A DNA stretch of 64,000 nucleotides from Phytophthora colocasiae (GCA_018806915.1 JAGKQI010000058.1:1-64000); one strand, 5' to 3'; numbered from the stretch's first letter, positions 30,937 to 41,595 are shown. Notes: generated by a model from the sequence alone, not told the origin. A program made the numbers and translations.

Positions 30937-33193
30937 GATTCCGTTGGTTCGACTTCCTGTAATGGCAGCAGTGACTCGTCATGAGTTAGCTGCACCTCCT
31001 GCAAAACGTCAACGTTTGGCAAATGCACAAGGTAGTGGACAACCTAGTGGTGTGGTAGAGCAGTCTCCAGTTAGTACGGGGAATCCTGTGGCTGAACCGT
31101 CGAGCTTGTCTCCAGCGAGAGTGCCTTTGGCTGATGCTCGGCTGTCACCGTTAGATGTACCGCAACGCCAGGTTGAGTACTTTGAGTACGACCAGCTACA
31201 TAATGGAGGCAGCGATCTCGAGGAAAATTTGGGTGAGCCTAACAGCCTCTCAATGCCTCAACGAGAGCTGCGAGACTCTGTTGAAGTGCAGAATGTTGAT
31301 GATGAAGATGTGGAGGAGGAAGTTGAAGGTGTTATAGCTTCGGGTGAACCAATGGAAAGATATCAAAGCTCAGTGGGAGATAATGAGTCTGGAAGTGAAC
31401 ATGGGAGTGACTCAGATTATCGTGACGTCTTTGAAGAAGATAGTGATGAAGAGTTAGGTGCTGGAGAATCGTTTCGGCGCTCATCACGAATTCGCAGACC
31501 CAACGTCCGCATGAAAGACTATGAGTTAGAGTTAGAGTTGCCAGAGAGTCTGGTGATCCAGGCCATGCATGCAGTGATGGATCCAGTCTCAGTGCAAGCA
31601 GCTTTGGATGCGCCGGATGCAGAACAGTGGATTGAAGCTCTGAACAAAGCGTACAGTGAAATGTTGAGAAATAAAACATGGGAACTAGTGGAGAAACCAG
31701 AGGGCGTGAAGGTGTTGACCAGTAGATGGGTGTTTGTGCGTAAGCGCAATGCTCAAGGGCAAGTTGAGAGACATCCAGCCCGGATAACTATTAGGGGCTG
31801 TCAACAAAAGTAGGGCTTGGACTTCTGGGAGACTTACGCTCCGGTGGTGTGTATGGAAGCAGTAAGATTGATTCTTCTGCTGGCTCTACACTACAACTTA
31901 GAGTGCCGTCACATTGACTTTGTGACAGCTTTTCTCAACGGGCCCATTGATGCAGAGATTTACATGAAGCAAGCAGAATTCTTTGACGATGGAACTGGGC
32001 GAGTGTGTAAGTTGCTTCGGAGCCAGTATGGTTTGAAACAGGCACCGCGGATGTGGTACCAGACACTTGACAATTATTTGAAGGAGTGTGGCTTTAAGAG
32101 ATCAAAGATGGATGGAGGCATTTACTATAGCTGGGTTGACAGTAGTCCTATCTTTCTGACTCTCTACGTGGATGACATTGTGATTGCTGCGTCTGCGGAG
32201 AACACCAACCTGGTGTTGACTGAACTGGCCAATAAGTTTCAAGTGAAGAACCTAGGAAATGTGAATCACTTACTATCGATGGAAATTAAGTACATCCCAG
32301 GTCTATCGCTGACGATTTCTCAGCGAGGATACATTGGAAGAATTCTTGAACGGTTCAAGATGGACAAATGCAAGCCCATGCCAACGCCACAGGCCAAGGG
32401 CAATCTTCCTCTTCCTGGTGACCCTGACAGAGAAGTGGTATGCGTGAATAGCAATCCGGACATGGACTATCAATGCATTGTAGATTCGTTGCAGTATCTG
32501 GTGAGTTGTTCTCGGCCAGATATCGCCAATGCAGTGCGAACACTTGGCAAATTCCTTACCTGTTTCACGAAGGAGCATGAAGTGATGGCAAAACGTGTTC
32601 TGCGGTATCTGCAAGGTACACGCGACTATGGTTTGGTATGGATCAAGCCAATATCGAGAGGAATACGGTTGGTGGCCTATGCTGATGCTGACTTAGGAAA
32701 CGAGAAGGATGATCGTAAGTCTATCACTGGCTACGTTCTTCAGCTCAATGGCTGCACTTTCGCCTACAAGAGTAAGAAGCAGTCGATCATGACGGACGAT
32801 ACTTGCAGTGCTGAATTTGTGGCTGCTAGTGAGTGTTCAACTTTGATCATGTGGACGCACAATTTTTGCAAAGAGCTGAAGCTCCGACGGACAGAGCAAA
32901 CCGTCCTGTACGAGGTCAACCAAGCTACTATCAAAGTGATGGAAGAAGTAAGCAGTGGATATAAAGTTCGAAGTGTGGATTTGAAATTTCACAAGGTTCA
33001 GGACTTTGTGGAACGCAAGGTGTTCCGTGTGGAGTACTGCCCAAGTGAAGATAACTTGGCCGACATTTTTACTAAGCCGCTAGGCCCACAGCAGTTCTGT
33101 ATACTGCGTCAAGCTCTCAATGTGGTGTCAGTGCCGACTCAGGAGTCGTTGCACGCGGCTAGCGATGTGGAAACTGTGGATGAGACCCTGTAA
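30937..33193 (+). pseudogene. Copia INT C-terminus, RT and RNase H
   Basis: Resumes the Copia polyprotein after the solo LTR. Acidic linker, then the RT start (WELVEKPEGVKVLTSRWVF), a TAG at 31811-31813, and RT continuing in the same frame: FVTAFLNGPIDAEIYMKQ, YGLKQAPRMWYQ, active site LTLYVDDIVIA (~32160). RNase H: GYVLQLNGCTFAYKSKKQ, TCSAEFVAASECSTLIMW, and EYCPSEDNLADIFTKPL near the end. Terminates at 33191-33193, 13 bp before the 3' LTR. RT motifs are intact apart from the stop. Confidence 0.9.
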
Positions 33194-33206
33194 CACGAAG
33201 TGGGAG

Positions 33207-33435
33207 TGTGAACAACGGCAGTTGGCGTCTGTCGTGTTCCAAGTCTCTCTTCGCAGTTGAAGTGGTGAATTCTGGTTTGGTAATGCTGAGTCTCGTCGCA
33301 GAGTATATTTATCTTTAGTATTGTATACTGTAGCCTACTGATAACAGAGACTGCGCTCAGTCGTAGTTCTCTCGCAATCCCAATTGTGCTGAGTGGGCGA
33401 GCAGTTGTTTGTGTCTTCTGTGCCTAAAGCTAACA
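33207..33435 (+). repeat. Copia 3' LTR
   Basis: 229 bp, same ends as the 5' LTR, followed by GTGCA at 33436-33440. Confidence 0.96.
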
Positions 33436-33440
33436 GTGCA

Positions 33441-33709
33441 AGTGCCTCGCCGAAGTGCCAGTAAATGACCGTGAGCACCAGCGTGCTATACAACAGGGGT
33501 CATATATCGTGCAACAACTCGTGAAGGAGGGCTTCCTACGCCGTGCGCTAAGACAAACTCATCCACTGCTGACCCCTTTGCATCACCTCAAGAGGCTCCA
33601 GTTCTGCATGGATCATGTGACCCCTCAGCTTGATGAAACCTACAAGTTCGACGCAATGCACGACGTGATATTGCTCGCCCTCATGTCCTGGAGGACGATC
33701 CCGTGGTAG
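33441..33709 (+). pseudogene. Mariner-like transposase, middle remnant
   Basis: Continues the transposase after the Copia element. The segment IVQQLVKEGFLRRALRQTHP followed by LHHLKRLQFCMDHV matches the pattern that precedes the first catalytic aspartate in oomycete mariner transposases (kEg.lR.hts.lkp.lt..nk..Rl.fc). The region where VHIDEKWF-type catalytic sequence should follow reads FDAMHDVILL, so it is degenerate, and the remainder is missing. Confidence 0.55.
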
Positions 33710-34189
33710 CTGTGGCAGGATGCTCTAGTGGCTGGACGATCAAGCTTGTGAACCAGCCTGCTCAAAGCCCCAAGCTGCCTTGCGACGGATTAACCCTTGT
33801 CATAGCACAGCAGGCAGCTATGGCTCTCCTTTTCTGTATTGACAACTCCTGTTGATGTTCCAGACGCATTAACTGCTCGTGAGACGTCAACGACGTCTGA
33901 GTTTGATCCGTTTTACTACTAGTAGTTTTTCTAATGTGGCGGAGCACGTACGCTCACAAATTTCTTTTGGTTTAGTCAGCAGCTCAACACAAACGCATAG
34001 CTCCTCTGCAAATCTAATAACTCCCCAAAACAACGAGGGGGAGCGCTGCGCAATTTTTTTAAAATTGCTCATCATTTTTCGCACAGAGGTAGTACCACTA
34101 CAGTAGCTCGACTTGGTTAACCATGGCGCTGGGACATCGATTGGAAGGCACTGCACGGAAAAATCGATTTTGGCAATGCACTCAACCGG

Positions 34190-34345
34190 GAATACATTCC
34201 TGAGAATCTGTAATTCTCAGGACAAGTTGAGACTGAATTCCTGGTAGATTACCCTAAACATGCCTAAATGCACGTCTTTCGCTCAATAATCTTGAACGGA
34301 CCGACCGGGAATACGCCACACAGAAACCTCTCTAATGTAACCCCG
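34190..34345 (-). repeat. LTR-like relic related to Gypsy-B LTR
   Basis: Read on the minus strand it begins TGTAACGGGGTTACA, the Gypsy-B LTR start, then diverges. A perfect hairpin CCTGAGAAT/ATTCTCAGG is at about 34199-34221. The stretch at 34295-34325 matches 17575-17610 in reverse. The other end is not clear. Probably a truncated LTR of a related family. Confidence 0.4.
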
Positions 34346-34978
34346 TTACATCGGGTAGGCAAACTTTGGGTGTGGGTCCTTTGTTTCTTGTTTATGAGCT
34401 GATGCCAGAAGCTGTTATTGGGGCCACTGATGCCAGTATCCGAGAAGCAACGGAAGGCTTTTCAGTTTCTTTGGATTCATGGGCTTCAAGACTTAGTGAT
34501 TCCACTTGGTCGACGAATCTGTATTGAACACAGCGTTTGGTTAAGATTGTAGTATGGATGAAATGTTATCTACATTCAACGGAAGTTTCGTACAACGATG
34601 ATTCAGTTTTCTCTGAAGTACTCGCTACTTTCACCCTGCAGGAACAAGCGTCAGAAACTGAACGCTCAGTTCACCTAGATCATACTAACGGTTTTGGAGC
34701 CGCTCGCGGTCTTCGATAAACCACCTGCAAAGAATTCCACACTTTCGCCGTCCTTACTTTTGCGATAAAGCAGTTTTTTTGAACGGAACACTTGCCCGGA
34801 CCGGAACCGCATACGAACCGCAAAAAATCTACCGATAACTGTTACACTTTACACTAGGAAAGCAAGTCCAGCACAACTTGTTCGTTGGGGGGATTAGTCT
34901 TCGAAGTCAAAGCCCAGTACTTTTATAGACTCTTGACCACGTTGTTGGTGCGTTTTCGATCTCTACACAGCTTGATTC
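34346..34978. other. Intergenic, no gene seen
   Basis: Lies between the transposon block and the 3' end of the oligopeptidase gene. One 60-codon open frame at 34537-34719 has no recognisable features. I see no repeat or RNA gene. Confidence 0.5.
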
Positions 34979-37213
34979 TCACAGCTTCGCAGCAGGTTTC
35001 GGCGTTTTCTTGTCACTTTCCTTGATCGCCTTTAGGTGGTCCAGCAAGTAAGCCAAGTCGAACGCCTTCTCCTTCAGGTAGTGGTATCTGTCACTGGCAC
35101 TGAAATGGCCTGACGACAAGTCCATTTTCAAAAGGACCTCGTTCTGATCGCTCTTCATATCACGCAGCTTTGCCGCCCACTTTGTAGGCTCCCAGTACGC
35201 CACACGTGGGTCGTACAGCCCACTTGTAATCAAAATGTTCGGGTATGCTTGCTGCTTTACATTTTCGTAGGGCGAGTAGCTGAGCATGTACTGGAAGTAC
35301 TCATTCTCGTTCGGATTTCCCCACTCTTCCCATTCTCCAGTCGTCAATGGAATCGATGCATCACTCATCGTGTTCATCACATCCACAAATGGCACGCCAG
35401 CAATTGCAGCAGTAAAAAGGTCTGGACGTAGGTTCAACACAGCACCCATAAGCAGTCCGCCAGCGCTGCGGCCTTCACACGTCATCTTGCTGGGACTTGT
35501 GTACCCTGCGCTAACCAAATGCTCCGCGCAGCTGATAAAATCCGTGAAAGTGTTGATTTTCTTCTTGTACTTTGCGTCCTCATACCACGTTCGCCCCATT
35601 TCACCGCCCCCTCGGATATGAGCGATTGCGTAAATCACACCACGATCCAGCATGGGCAAGATTGATGAGACAAAACTCGGATCGATCGGAATCTCGTACG
35701 AACCATAACCGTAGAGGTGCAGGGGCTGGCGGTCTTGCGAACGCAGGTCAGAACGGTACACAAGTGAAATGGGTACCATGGTTCCATCAGCTGCCTGTGC
35801 TTCAAGCCGCTCAGTCTTGTAAAGGGTGCGGTCATAGTTCAGTACGGGTTTTTCCTTCAACAGCTTGGACTCACGGCTATTGACATCGTAGTCGAATGTC
35901 GTCCAGGGGGTAGTCATCGACGAGTAAATGAAGCGGTACTTGTCCGTATCAAAATCACGGTTGACAGAGCCAGACACTGTGAAGCTAGACTCCTTGAACG
36001 TCATTTGGTGGCGAGCGTGCTTGTCATCACCATCAGGGGTAATAATCCAAAGCTGCGAGTAGCCCCCCTGTCGACCTTCCATAACCATAAAGTTTTTGAA
36101 ACAGTCAATATCGTCCACCTTGACGTTCTCGTCATAGGGAAACACGTCAGCCCAATTTTCAGGCGACGGTGACGTAATCGGCGTTCGCATCAGCTTGAAA
36201 TTCGTAGCCTTGTCCTTGTTGGTCACGATGTAAAAGCTGTTGGCAAAGTGGTCGACGCTGTAAATCAATCCCTTCTCCCGCTTAGCGATCAGTTGCGGGG
36301 GTTTCGATGGGTCGTCCAAATCGATGAAGGAAACCTCGCTAGTCTCACTGCTGGAAGAAAGCAAAAACATGAATCTCCCACTCCGAGCTTTCTGGAAGTA
36401 AGCACTATAGATTTCATCGTCTTCTGTATACAGCAGCTCGTCTGGTTCCTTGCTCCCCATCTTATGCCGCCAGAGCTTGTCCTGGCGATGAGCCTCGTCC
36501 TGCGTGGCGTAGTACAATACAGTCGCATCCTTTCCCCACCGCAGGCTAGAGATATTCTCAATTCGGTCCGGCAAGAGCTCCCCAGTTTCCAAATTCTTCA
36601 CATAGCCCGTGTATGTCTCGTAACCACTGAAGTCCACCATGTAAGCGAGATAACGGTGGTCAGGACTCGGGGAGACACTTGCCACCTGACAATGGTTGTG
36701 GCCCTTGGCGATCTCATTCTCATCCAGCAGCAGCTCCTCCGGTGCGTTCTCGATCTTAGCCTTACGGCAATGATACGTATAGCTGCTGCCCTTTACAGTT
36801 CTGTTGTAGTACAGATAAGGTCCGTGGGGATACGGATAGTCCTCATCAGTCTCCTGGACGTGCGACAACAACTCGTCGTAAATGTTGGCGCGTACATTCG
36901 CGAGGTGTTTGGTCTTGATTTCCGTGTACTCGTTTTCCTTGCGCAAATGTTCCAACACCTCTTTATTCTTGCGTGAGTCGTCGCGGACGTAGAAGTACGG
37001 GTCCTCCAGGTACAAGATAGGCTTCATGGGGGTCGAACCGCGGTTCTGGCCCTCCACAGCGCCGAACGGGACCATCTTGGGGCGCTTCTCCAGAACAGGT
37101 GGGCGCACATGCTTCGCTAGTGTCGAATATGCCGCCCGGCGAAGACGCACCACGTATAGAGCCGCTGCCGTGCCGACGCCAACAGTCAGGCTCAGTGCAC
37201 TCATTCGGCTCAT
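34979..37213 (-). CDS. Oligopeptidase B-type serine peptidase (S9A)
   Basis: 744 residues, single exon, ATG at 37213. Prolyl-oligopeptidase family: an N-terminal seven-bladed propeller (about residues 80-480) gates an alpha/beta-hydrolase domain that cleaves short peptides, in oligopeptidase B after Arg/Lys. The catalytic triad is visible: Ser583 in GRSAGG, Asp668 in GLYDPRVAYWEP, His703 in SSGHFSASDRYHY. The oligopeptidase B-like block DLFTAAIAGVPFVDV...TTGEWEEWGNP is present. Residues 5-22 are hydrophobic and followed by Arg-rich sequence, suggesting a membrane anchor or mitochondrial presequence, which cytosolic bacterial enzymes lack. Convergent with the transposon block on the left; its promoter side faces a 58-bp palindrome. 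Confidence 0.96.
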   Translation of the reverse strand: MSRMSALSLTVGVGTAAALYVVRLRRAAYSTLAKHVRPPVLEKRPKMVPFGAVEGQNRGSTPMKPILYLEDPYFYVRDDSRKNKEVLEHLRKENEYTEIKTKHLANVRANIYDELLSHVQETDEDYPYPHGPYLYYNRTVKGSSYTYHCRKAKIENAPEELLLDENEIAKGHNHCQVASVSPSPDHRYLAYMVDFSGYETYTGYVKNLETGELLPDRIENISSLRWGKDATVLYYATQDEAHRQDKLWRHKMGSKEPDELLYTEDDEIYSAYFQKARSGRFMFLLSSSSETSEVSFIDLDDPSKPPQLIAKREKGLIYSVDHFANSFYIVTNKDKATNFKLMRTPITSPSPENWADVFPYDENVKVDDIDCFKNFMVMEGRQGGYSQLWIITPDGDDKHARHQMTFKESSFTVSGSVNRDFDTDKYRFIYSSMTTPWTTFDYDVNSRESKLLKEKPVLNYDRTLYKTERLEAQAADGTMVPISLVYRSDLRSQDRQPLHLYGYGSYEIPIDPSFVSSILPMLDRGVIYAIAHIRGGGEMGRTWYEDAKYKKKINTFTDFISCAEHLVSAGYTSPSKMTCEGRSAGGLLMGAVLNLRPDLFTAAIAGVPFVDVMNTMSDASIPLTTGEWEEWGNPNENEYFQYMLSYSPYENVKQQAYPNILITSGLYDPRVAYWEPTKWAAKLRDMKSDQNEVLLKMDLSSGHFSASDRYHYLKEKAFDLAYLLDHLKAIKESDKKTPKPAAKL

Positions 37214-37274
37214 GGTCGTTGGATGTGCTTCAGAGTCAAAGGGGAGAGATCTTAACCCTATCCGGAGTTAAGGA

Positions 37275-37332
37275 GCACAGTGAGCGACATATATTAATGT
37301 GGATCCACATTAATATATGTAGCTCACTGTGC
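37275..37332. repeat. 58-bp near-perfect palindrome
   Basis: Left arm from GCACAGTGAGC at 37275, right arm ending GCTCACTGTGC at 37332, with centre AATGTGGATCCACATT. One mismatch in 27 paired positions and no unpaired loop. It lies 62 bp upstream of the oligopeptidase ATG. Flanks (gga/aga) give no clear target duplication. Could be a minimal foldback element or a cruciform-forming promoter site. Confidence 0.95.
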
Positions 37333-37915
37333 AGATAATTGCCGCACGGGATGAAGCGCCCACACAGACCACTTGAGCGGATGAAACTTAGTACAAGCAT
37401 GGAAAAACCATTAGGTACATCTTGTGACGAGTTCTCAAGGCGCTACCTGCCGTGTACAACACAGGATATATGCGTCAGGATTCCTGACGCAGGAAACAGC
37501 CTCACGGTAGTACCGTGGGTGACATTTTGAAAGCCACCATGAACTGAGGCCTTCGACGAGAGAGTCTGCAGTGCAGACTCTGCACTGCAGAGTGCGGCGG
37601 GAGGACGTGACCTTTCCACGACAAACTATACGACGAGCACTCAAACAGTTCATCTGCACCGAAAACCTCATTGTTGACACTTCGTTTTTACGATAGCCAC
37701 CGCAAACGACCCGCGACAACCATTCATTTGCTCGCAGCACTTCAAATCCTGAAGCGGGCACTCAAACGGACTTTTGCCCAGTAGCTAGACAGATTCTGGT
37801 GGGTTTCATCCAATCATATTCATCCAAATTTCCAGACGACCAATATTCCGTCACTTCCGAACGAACTCTCCGCTGAAGCCCCCTTACCCATTCACTCTCC
37901 GCCACTCGTCGCAAC
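37333..37915. other. Intergenic between oligopeptidase and MULE remnant
   Basis: No gene supported. Around 37563-37592 there is a local direct/inverted repeat of 'ctgcagtgcagactctgcactgcag'-type words. The start of the MULE (its TIR) should lie here, but I could not identify one with confidence. Confidence 0.4.
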
Positions 37916-39793
37916 ATGCCCCGCCGCCTTGCTTGGATCAACCAGGCCCCCCGCTTTACGCAAGCCGACGCCACCATGCTACTTGAGACTTTTAAAAGAA
38001 ATGCTGTTACCAAAAGTGACCTTGGGCAGTGCTCCATTTGCAGCGATGCATCTCCCCACGCGATGCGCACGCAGCAGTTGCGCTGTAACTGCACGGCATG
38101 TACAGCGGCATCACCTGCATTACGCTGTCCGTGGCGAGGACGTGTTCGCTGGTGTCAGCTGGTGGACGTCGTCAGCATTGACGAACTCAATTCTCATGTG
38201 ACGCCAGTACGTGCCCCCACGCGGCCCTGGCTTACGCCTGAGATGAAGGTCATGGTTCGTGACTGGGCTAGGCAAGGTTTGCGCCCAGCCAGAATTTGGC
38301 AGTCTCTCCTCCAGCGCTTCCGCCTCAGTGAGAGCACCGCGCCAGCCCTGTCTGTGGTTCAGCGGTTCGTCCACCATTACGTTTCCAAGCACCTCGGTGG
38401 CAGCGACTTGATGGCGACCGTCCGAAAAGCAGCGCGAGAATCAGGATTTACAGGCCAGGAGGAGGAAACGGCGGCATTCACGTTCGCGTGGCGTACGGAT
38501 GGTGCAGGCATGCCGGTGGTAGGAAATGGCAGTGATGCTGACCCATTTGTGCTGGGCATCAGCACGAAAAACTGCTGCGTCAGGCCGATCGTGATCCCAG
38601 CTCGTTTGTGCTACATCTAGACGCTACCTACAAGCTTACCCAAGTGGGCTACCCGGTTATTGTGGTTGGTATCACTGACAGAGCGCGTCGGTTTCATTTG
38701 TTGGCGTTATTCATTGTCTCGCAGCAGCAGCAGCCCCAATACACGGAAGTTCTCGCACTGCTTGCGCGAACATTTGCTGCGGTGACAGGGAGACAGCTTT
38801 GTGTGAAGTGGGCAATGGGCGACGCAGATGGAGCCCAGTGGAATGCACTCCAAGAGGTCTTCGACCGCGGTGGTGGCATGTTTCAAGTCCTGATGTGCTA
38901 CTTCCATGTTGCTAAGAAAGTGCACGAAAAGACCAGAGCTCTAGACTCAAACACGGCTGCTACTATTCTTCGGCATGTTCACGAGCTGCACTTCTCCCGC
39001 GGCGAAGCTGCATTTCACCAGCGCCTGCAACAAGTGCAAGAAGAATGGGGGCTATCGGAGCAGATGTGCCAATTCGCTGCCTACTTCAAAAAGGTATGGC
39101 TGCACCCGAAGACGTGGCGATGGCAGTGTTTCCACACACCAAGTGGATTCGCGGCTACGAACAATCCGTGTGAGACTTTTAATGCTTCTATTAAACGAGA
39201 TGTCACACTCCGGCGGAAACTTAAGATGGGTTCCCTGGTGGACAGGCTGTTAACCCTGTGCAGCGCCAAGAGCGTGGCTGCTGAGCCATTCCTGACAGCC
39301 CCTGCGTTTGATGATCGCTTGGTGCGCCGTACTAAAGCGCTCTCACTCGCTGGGTTGCTCCTAGAATACAAACCTGCTAAAACAAGTATCGAGTTCCTCT
39401 TGGGCGCTAGCATCAACAGACACGAGGCACGAAGTCATCCGCGTCGTTGCATTGCCAAGCACGAGGATCTACAACGTGCTTACTAAGCGATACCACGAAG
39501 ATCTGCCTGTTTCAGCTCGGCTAGGTGCCGAGACGGCCCGCATGGAGACCCTGGACGTGCCGGATTCAGGCTGGGAAGTCGATATTGAGGCGCGGACTTG
39601 CCCGTGCAACTCCTTCTACAAGTCTGGATGTTGCGTGCATCTGCTGTATGCGTTGGGATCTGTTGGCAGCATGGACACATCTGGACGAGATACTCTTGTT
39701 TACCGTGGACCGAATAAACGTGCGCGGGTGTCCACGAACGCTCAATCTTCTGGTCGCCCTTCTCTTAACGGCCAAGCACTATCAACAGAGTAG
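37916..39793 (+). pseudogene. MULE-type transposase with SWIM finger
   Basis: Three frames form one protein. 37916-38565: Cys-rich N-terminus and a WLTPEMKVMVRDWARQGLRP helix-turn-helix-like part. From about 38566 (a run of five A) the frame shifts: catalytic DDE domain with HLDATYKLTQVGYP (Asp 1), GDADGAQWNAL (Asp 2), CYFHVAKKVHEK (the CxxH motif of MULE) and NNPCETFNASIKRD (Glu). A second shift near 39430 leads to a SWIM zinc finger CPCNSFYKSGCCVH. All motifs of a Mutator-like transposase are visible but the two frameshifts make it non-functional. It could alternatively be a FAR1-like domesticated gene, but the lesions argue against that. Confidence 0.85.
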
Positions 39794-40876
39794 AAAAGGG
39801 TAGTTGCTTTTTAGTAGCAGTAGTATTTAAATACGTATCGCTGCTTGCTACTCTCGCTTACCTCGTCAAACAAACCGTGTGTTGCTGCACCTGCATCGCA
39901 ACCTTGACATCACCCTTTAGTGTGTAGTAGCGGTCTTACTGGTCCCCCTAGCACGCTTGGCGGGGAAAAACTATCAAGGCGTCCCGCACATAGCAATCTG
40001 TTCGTCTTCCAGTACGGCCCCTTCCCCACGGTCCGCTTGGCGGGGGCACAGACTCGTCCACGTGGCGCCGGTCGGCACGGCCGCGAGCACAGCATCTTCT
40101 CCTTGCCGCGCTTGGTGTGGGTCAGCACAGACTCGTCTACGTGGCGCCGGTCAGGACGGCCGCGAGCACAGCACAACCGCCAACACTCGTGGCAGCGACG
40201 AGCAACACCTTCTCCTTGGCGCGCTTGGCGGGGGTGGCTAGAAGATCAGGCGCGCTTGGCGGGGGTGGCGGGGGTGGCTAGTAGATCAGGGTGCTGTCAA
40301 CCTGCGGCTGTCTGTTCGGTAGCCAAACTGGGGGGGAGGCGTGCTGCTTTTCTTAGTGTGGCCACACAATACAGGGAGATTCAGGAGACGATCCCATTCA
40401 ACGCGTCCGTCTCTCGTAAGGTGCTGGTCCAGCAAATTGTCGTGCTAGCCGCCAAATCTACTGGTGTTTATGCAATTTTGTCGTGCGGCGGTTGCCCAAA
40501 GCACCGGGACCAGAGTTCCTCGTGATTGGCGTTTCGCCATCTGACACTGTGCGCGTCACGCGGGCGACATGTCGACGAACGCACGCTGCTGAAATCGTGC
40601 TCCCTGTGACTACAGTTCACTGTGTACTGCGTTGTTAGCCGATCGACCTTGCTCTTAAATTCTTTGTAAGCACGCAAAAACCAACACTATACATGTACTA
40701 TAACTGGCGCTAGACTGCTGGCACTGTCGAGCTGAGTCGGCACCACACGCCTCACAAGTTGTGAGTCACAACATCGTAGTAACAGAAAACGTGTGCAAAT
40801 TAATTGTCCTGGTCATGCATCCGCCTTGAGTCATCCAAACACTCGACCATATTTTGCGCGTCCAATCCGTCACAAT
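39794..40876. other. Intergenic with GC-rich local repeats
   Basis: No gene supported. 39950-40290 holds 'cttggcggggg' words (about 39955, 40037, 40227, 40257) and an ~80-bp duplication: 'cagactcgtccacgtggcgc' near 40049 recurs as 'cagactcgtctacgtggcgc' near 40129, each followed by 'cggtc.g.acggccgcgagc'. The open frames across it come from this GC-rich repetition. 40300-40876 shows nothing I recognise. Confidence 0.6.
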
Positions 40877-41338
40877 GGGGGGGTTCACACCGGCAAATTT
40901 CCAGTAGATTACAAGAAAGTCCATTTCTCCAAATTTACTGAAATCGGCGAGTTGCCTTCCAACCGGTTAATCTTCAGCTGCCTCAGAGAACACAGACAAA
41001 ATGGCGGGGGCCAGCGTATCCCCAGCAGATCTGGTCGCGATTCGTTGGTTTATTGAACGCGGCGAAGATAATGGAGAGAGTAGCAGTGAAGAGAGCGACG
41101 GTGATTACAGCTACGACATCGCCCCGCTACTCCCTTACGCTACGAGTGGCTCTGACCTTGCTCCACGCTCGCCATGGCCTTCTTGGATTCTCCCCTACTG
41201 CAAACTGAAGAAATTCCGAGTAGCTGATCTCCCTACTCGGAAAAAGTACCACTCTTCTGCAAATTCGGTCAAACGAGACACGAAAAAGACTGGTTTATGT
41301 AAGTCGCCTACTGGAAATTTGCCGGTGTGAACCCCCCC
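40877..41338. mobile_element. MITE with 31-bp terminal inverted repeats, PIF/Harbinger-like
   Basis: Left end GGGGGGGTTCACACCGGCAA (40877 on) continues to ...TTTCCAGTAG at 40907; the right end 41308-41338 is its exact reverse complement. Flanks are AAT on both sides (40874-40876 and 41339-41341), a 3-bp target duplication as in PIF/Harbinger. 462 bp. It contains an open frame 41001-41330 (about 109 codons, acidic Ser/Glu/Asp-rich then basic) that starts and stops within the element, perhaps a remnant of the autonomous partner's DNA-binding protein. No transposase is visible. Confidence 0.88.
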
Positions 41339-41581
41339 AATGGCCGTCAACTTGGAGGTTCAAAGCCGCCTTGAACGAGGACTATACTATTGCTGCAGCA
41401 AATTACAAGGCATGCTATCACAACGCATGTAATCTTTGCCTCCGTACATGTACACTTCGAGGTCCGTGCAGAGCCGACGCATACTGTACATGTACCGTGT
41501 GAACGCAGCTCGAATCCTCAAGTGAGCCTCGCTGCCACCAGTTGACCAGAGTCCCCAGCACTCGCTCAGTCGCTCAGTCGC

Positions 41582-41595
41582 TCAGTTTTCAATTT
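41582..41595 (+). promoter_or_regulatory. Oomycete initiator-like element of transporter gene
   Basis: TCAGTTTTCAATTT fits the oomycete Inr plus flanking promoter region consensus (TCATTYYNCAWTTT) except T to G at one base. It lies 34 bp upstream of the ATG at 41629. Confidence 0.55.

Larger units (their letters stand above)
26562..33435 (+). mobile_element. Ty1/Copia element with nested solo LTR
   Basis: 229-bp LTRs at 26562-26790 and 33207-33435, almost identical, starting TGTGAACAACGG and ending GCTAACA; target duplication GTGCA at 26557-26561 and 33436-33440. Internal order gag, PR, INT, RT, RNase H is the Copia order. It is split by the Gypsy-A-family solo LTR at 29042-30932 and has lost part of integrase. 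The purine run before the 3' LTR (about 33197-33206) fits a polypurine tract; GGTACTGAGCCC after the 5' LTR is a likely PBS. Confidence 0.95.
26250..34092 (+). mobile_element. Mariner-like element, split by a Copia insertion
   Basis: Terminal inverted repeats of 26 bp, 24 matching: left 26250-26275 begins CTACCTCTGTG, right 34067-34092 ends CACAGAGGTAG. Both flanks are TA (26248-26249, 34093-34094), the Tc1/mariner target. Without the Copia insert it is about 960 bp, shorter than a full mariner, so it was already truncated. It carries two transposase remnants. Confidence 0.85.

Noticed and set aside
36248..36976. 242-codon plus-strand open frame
   Set aside because: Complete shadow of the oligopeptidase B propeller on the other strand; composition is that of an antisense translation.
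39907..40525. 201-codon plus-strand open frame in the GC-rich repeat zone
   Set aside because: The frame is produced by the ~80-bp duplication and 'ggcggggg' words; no domain and no promoter-like element.
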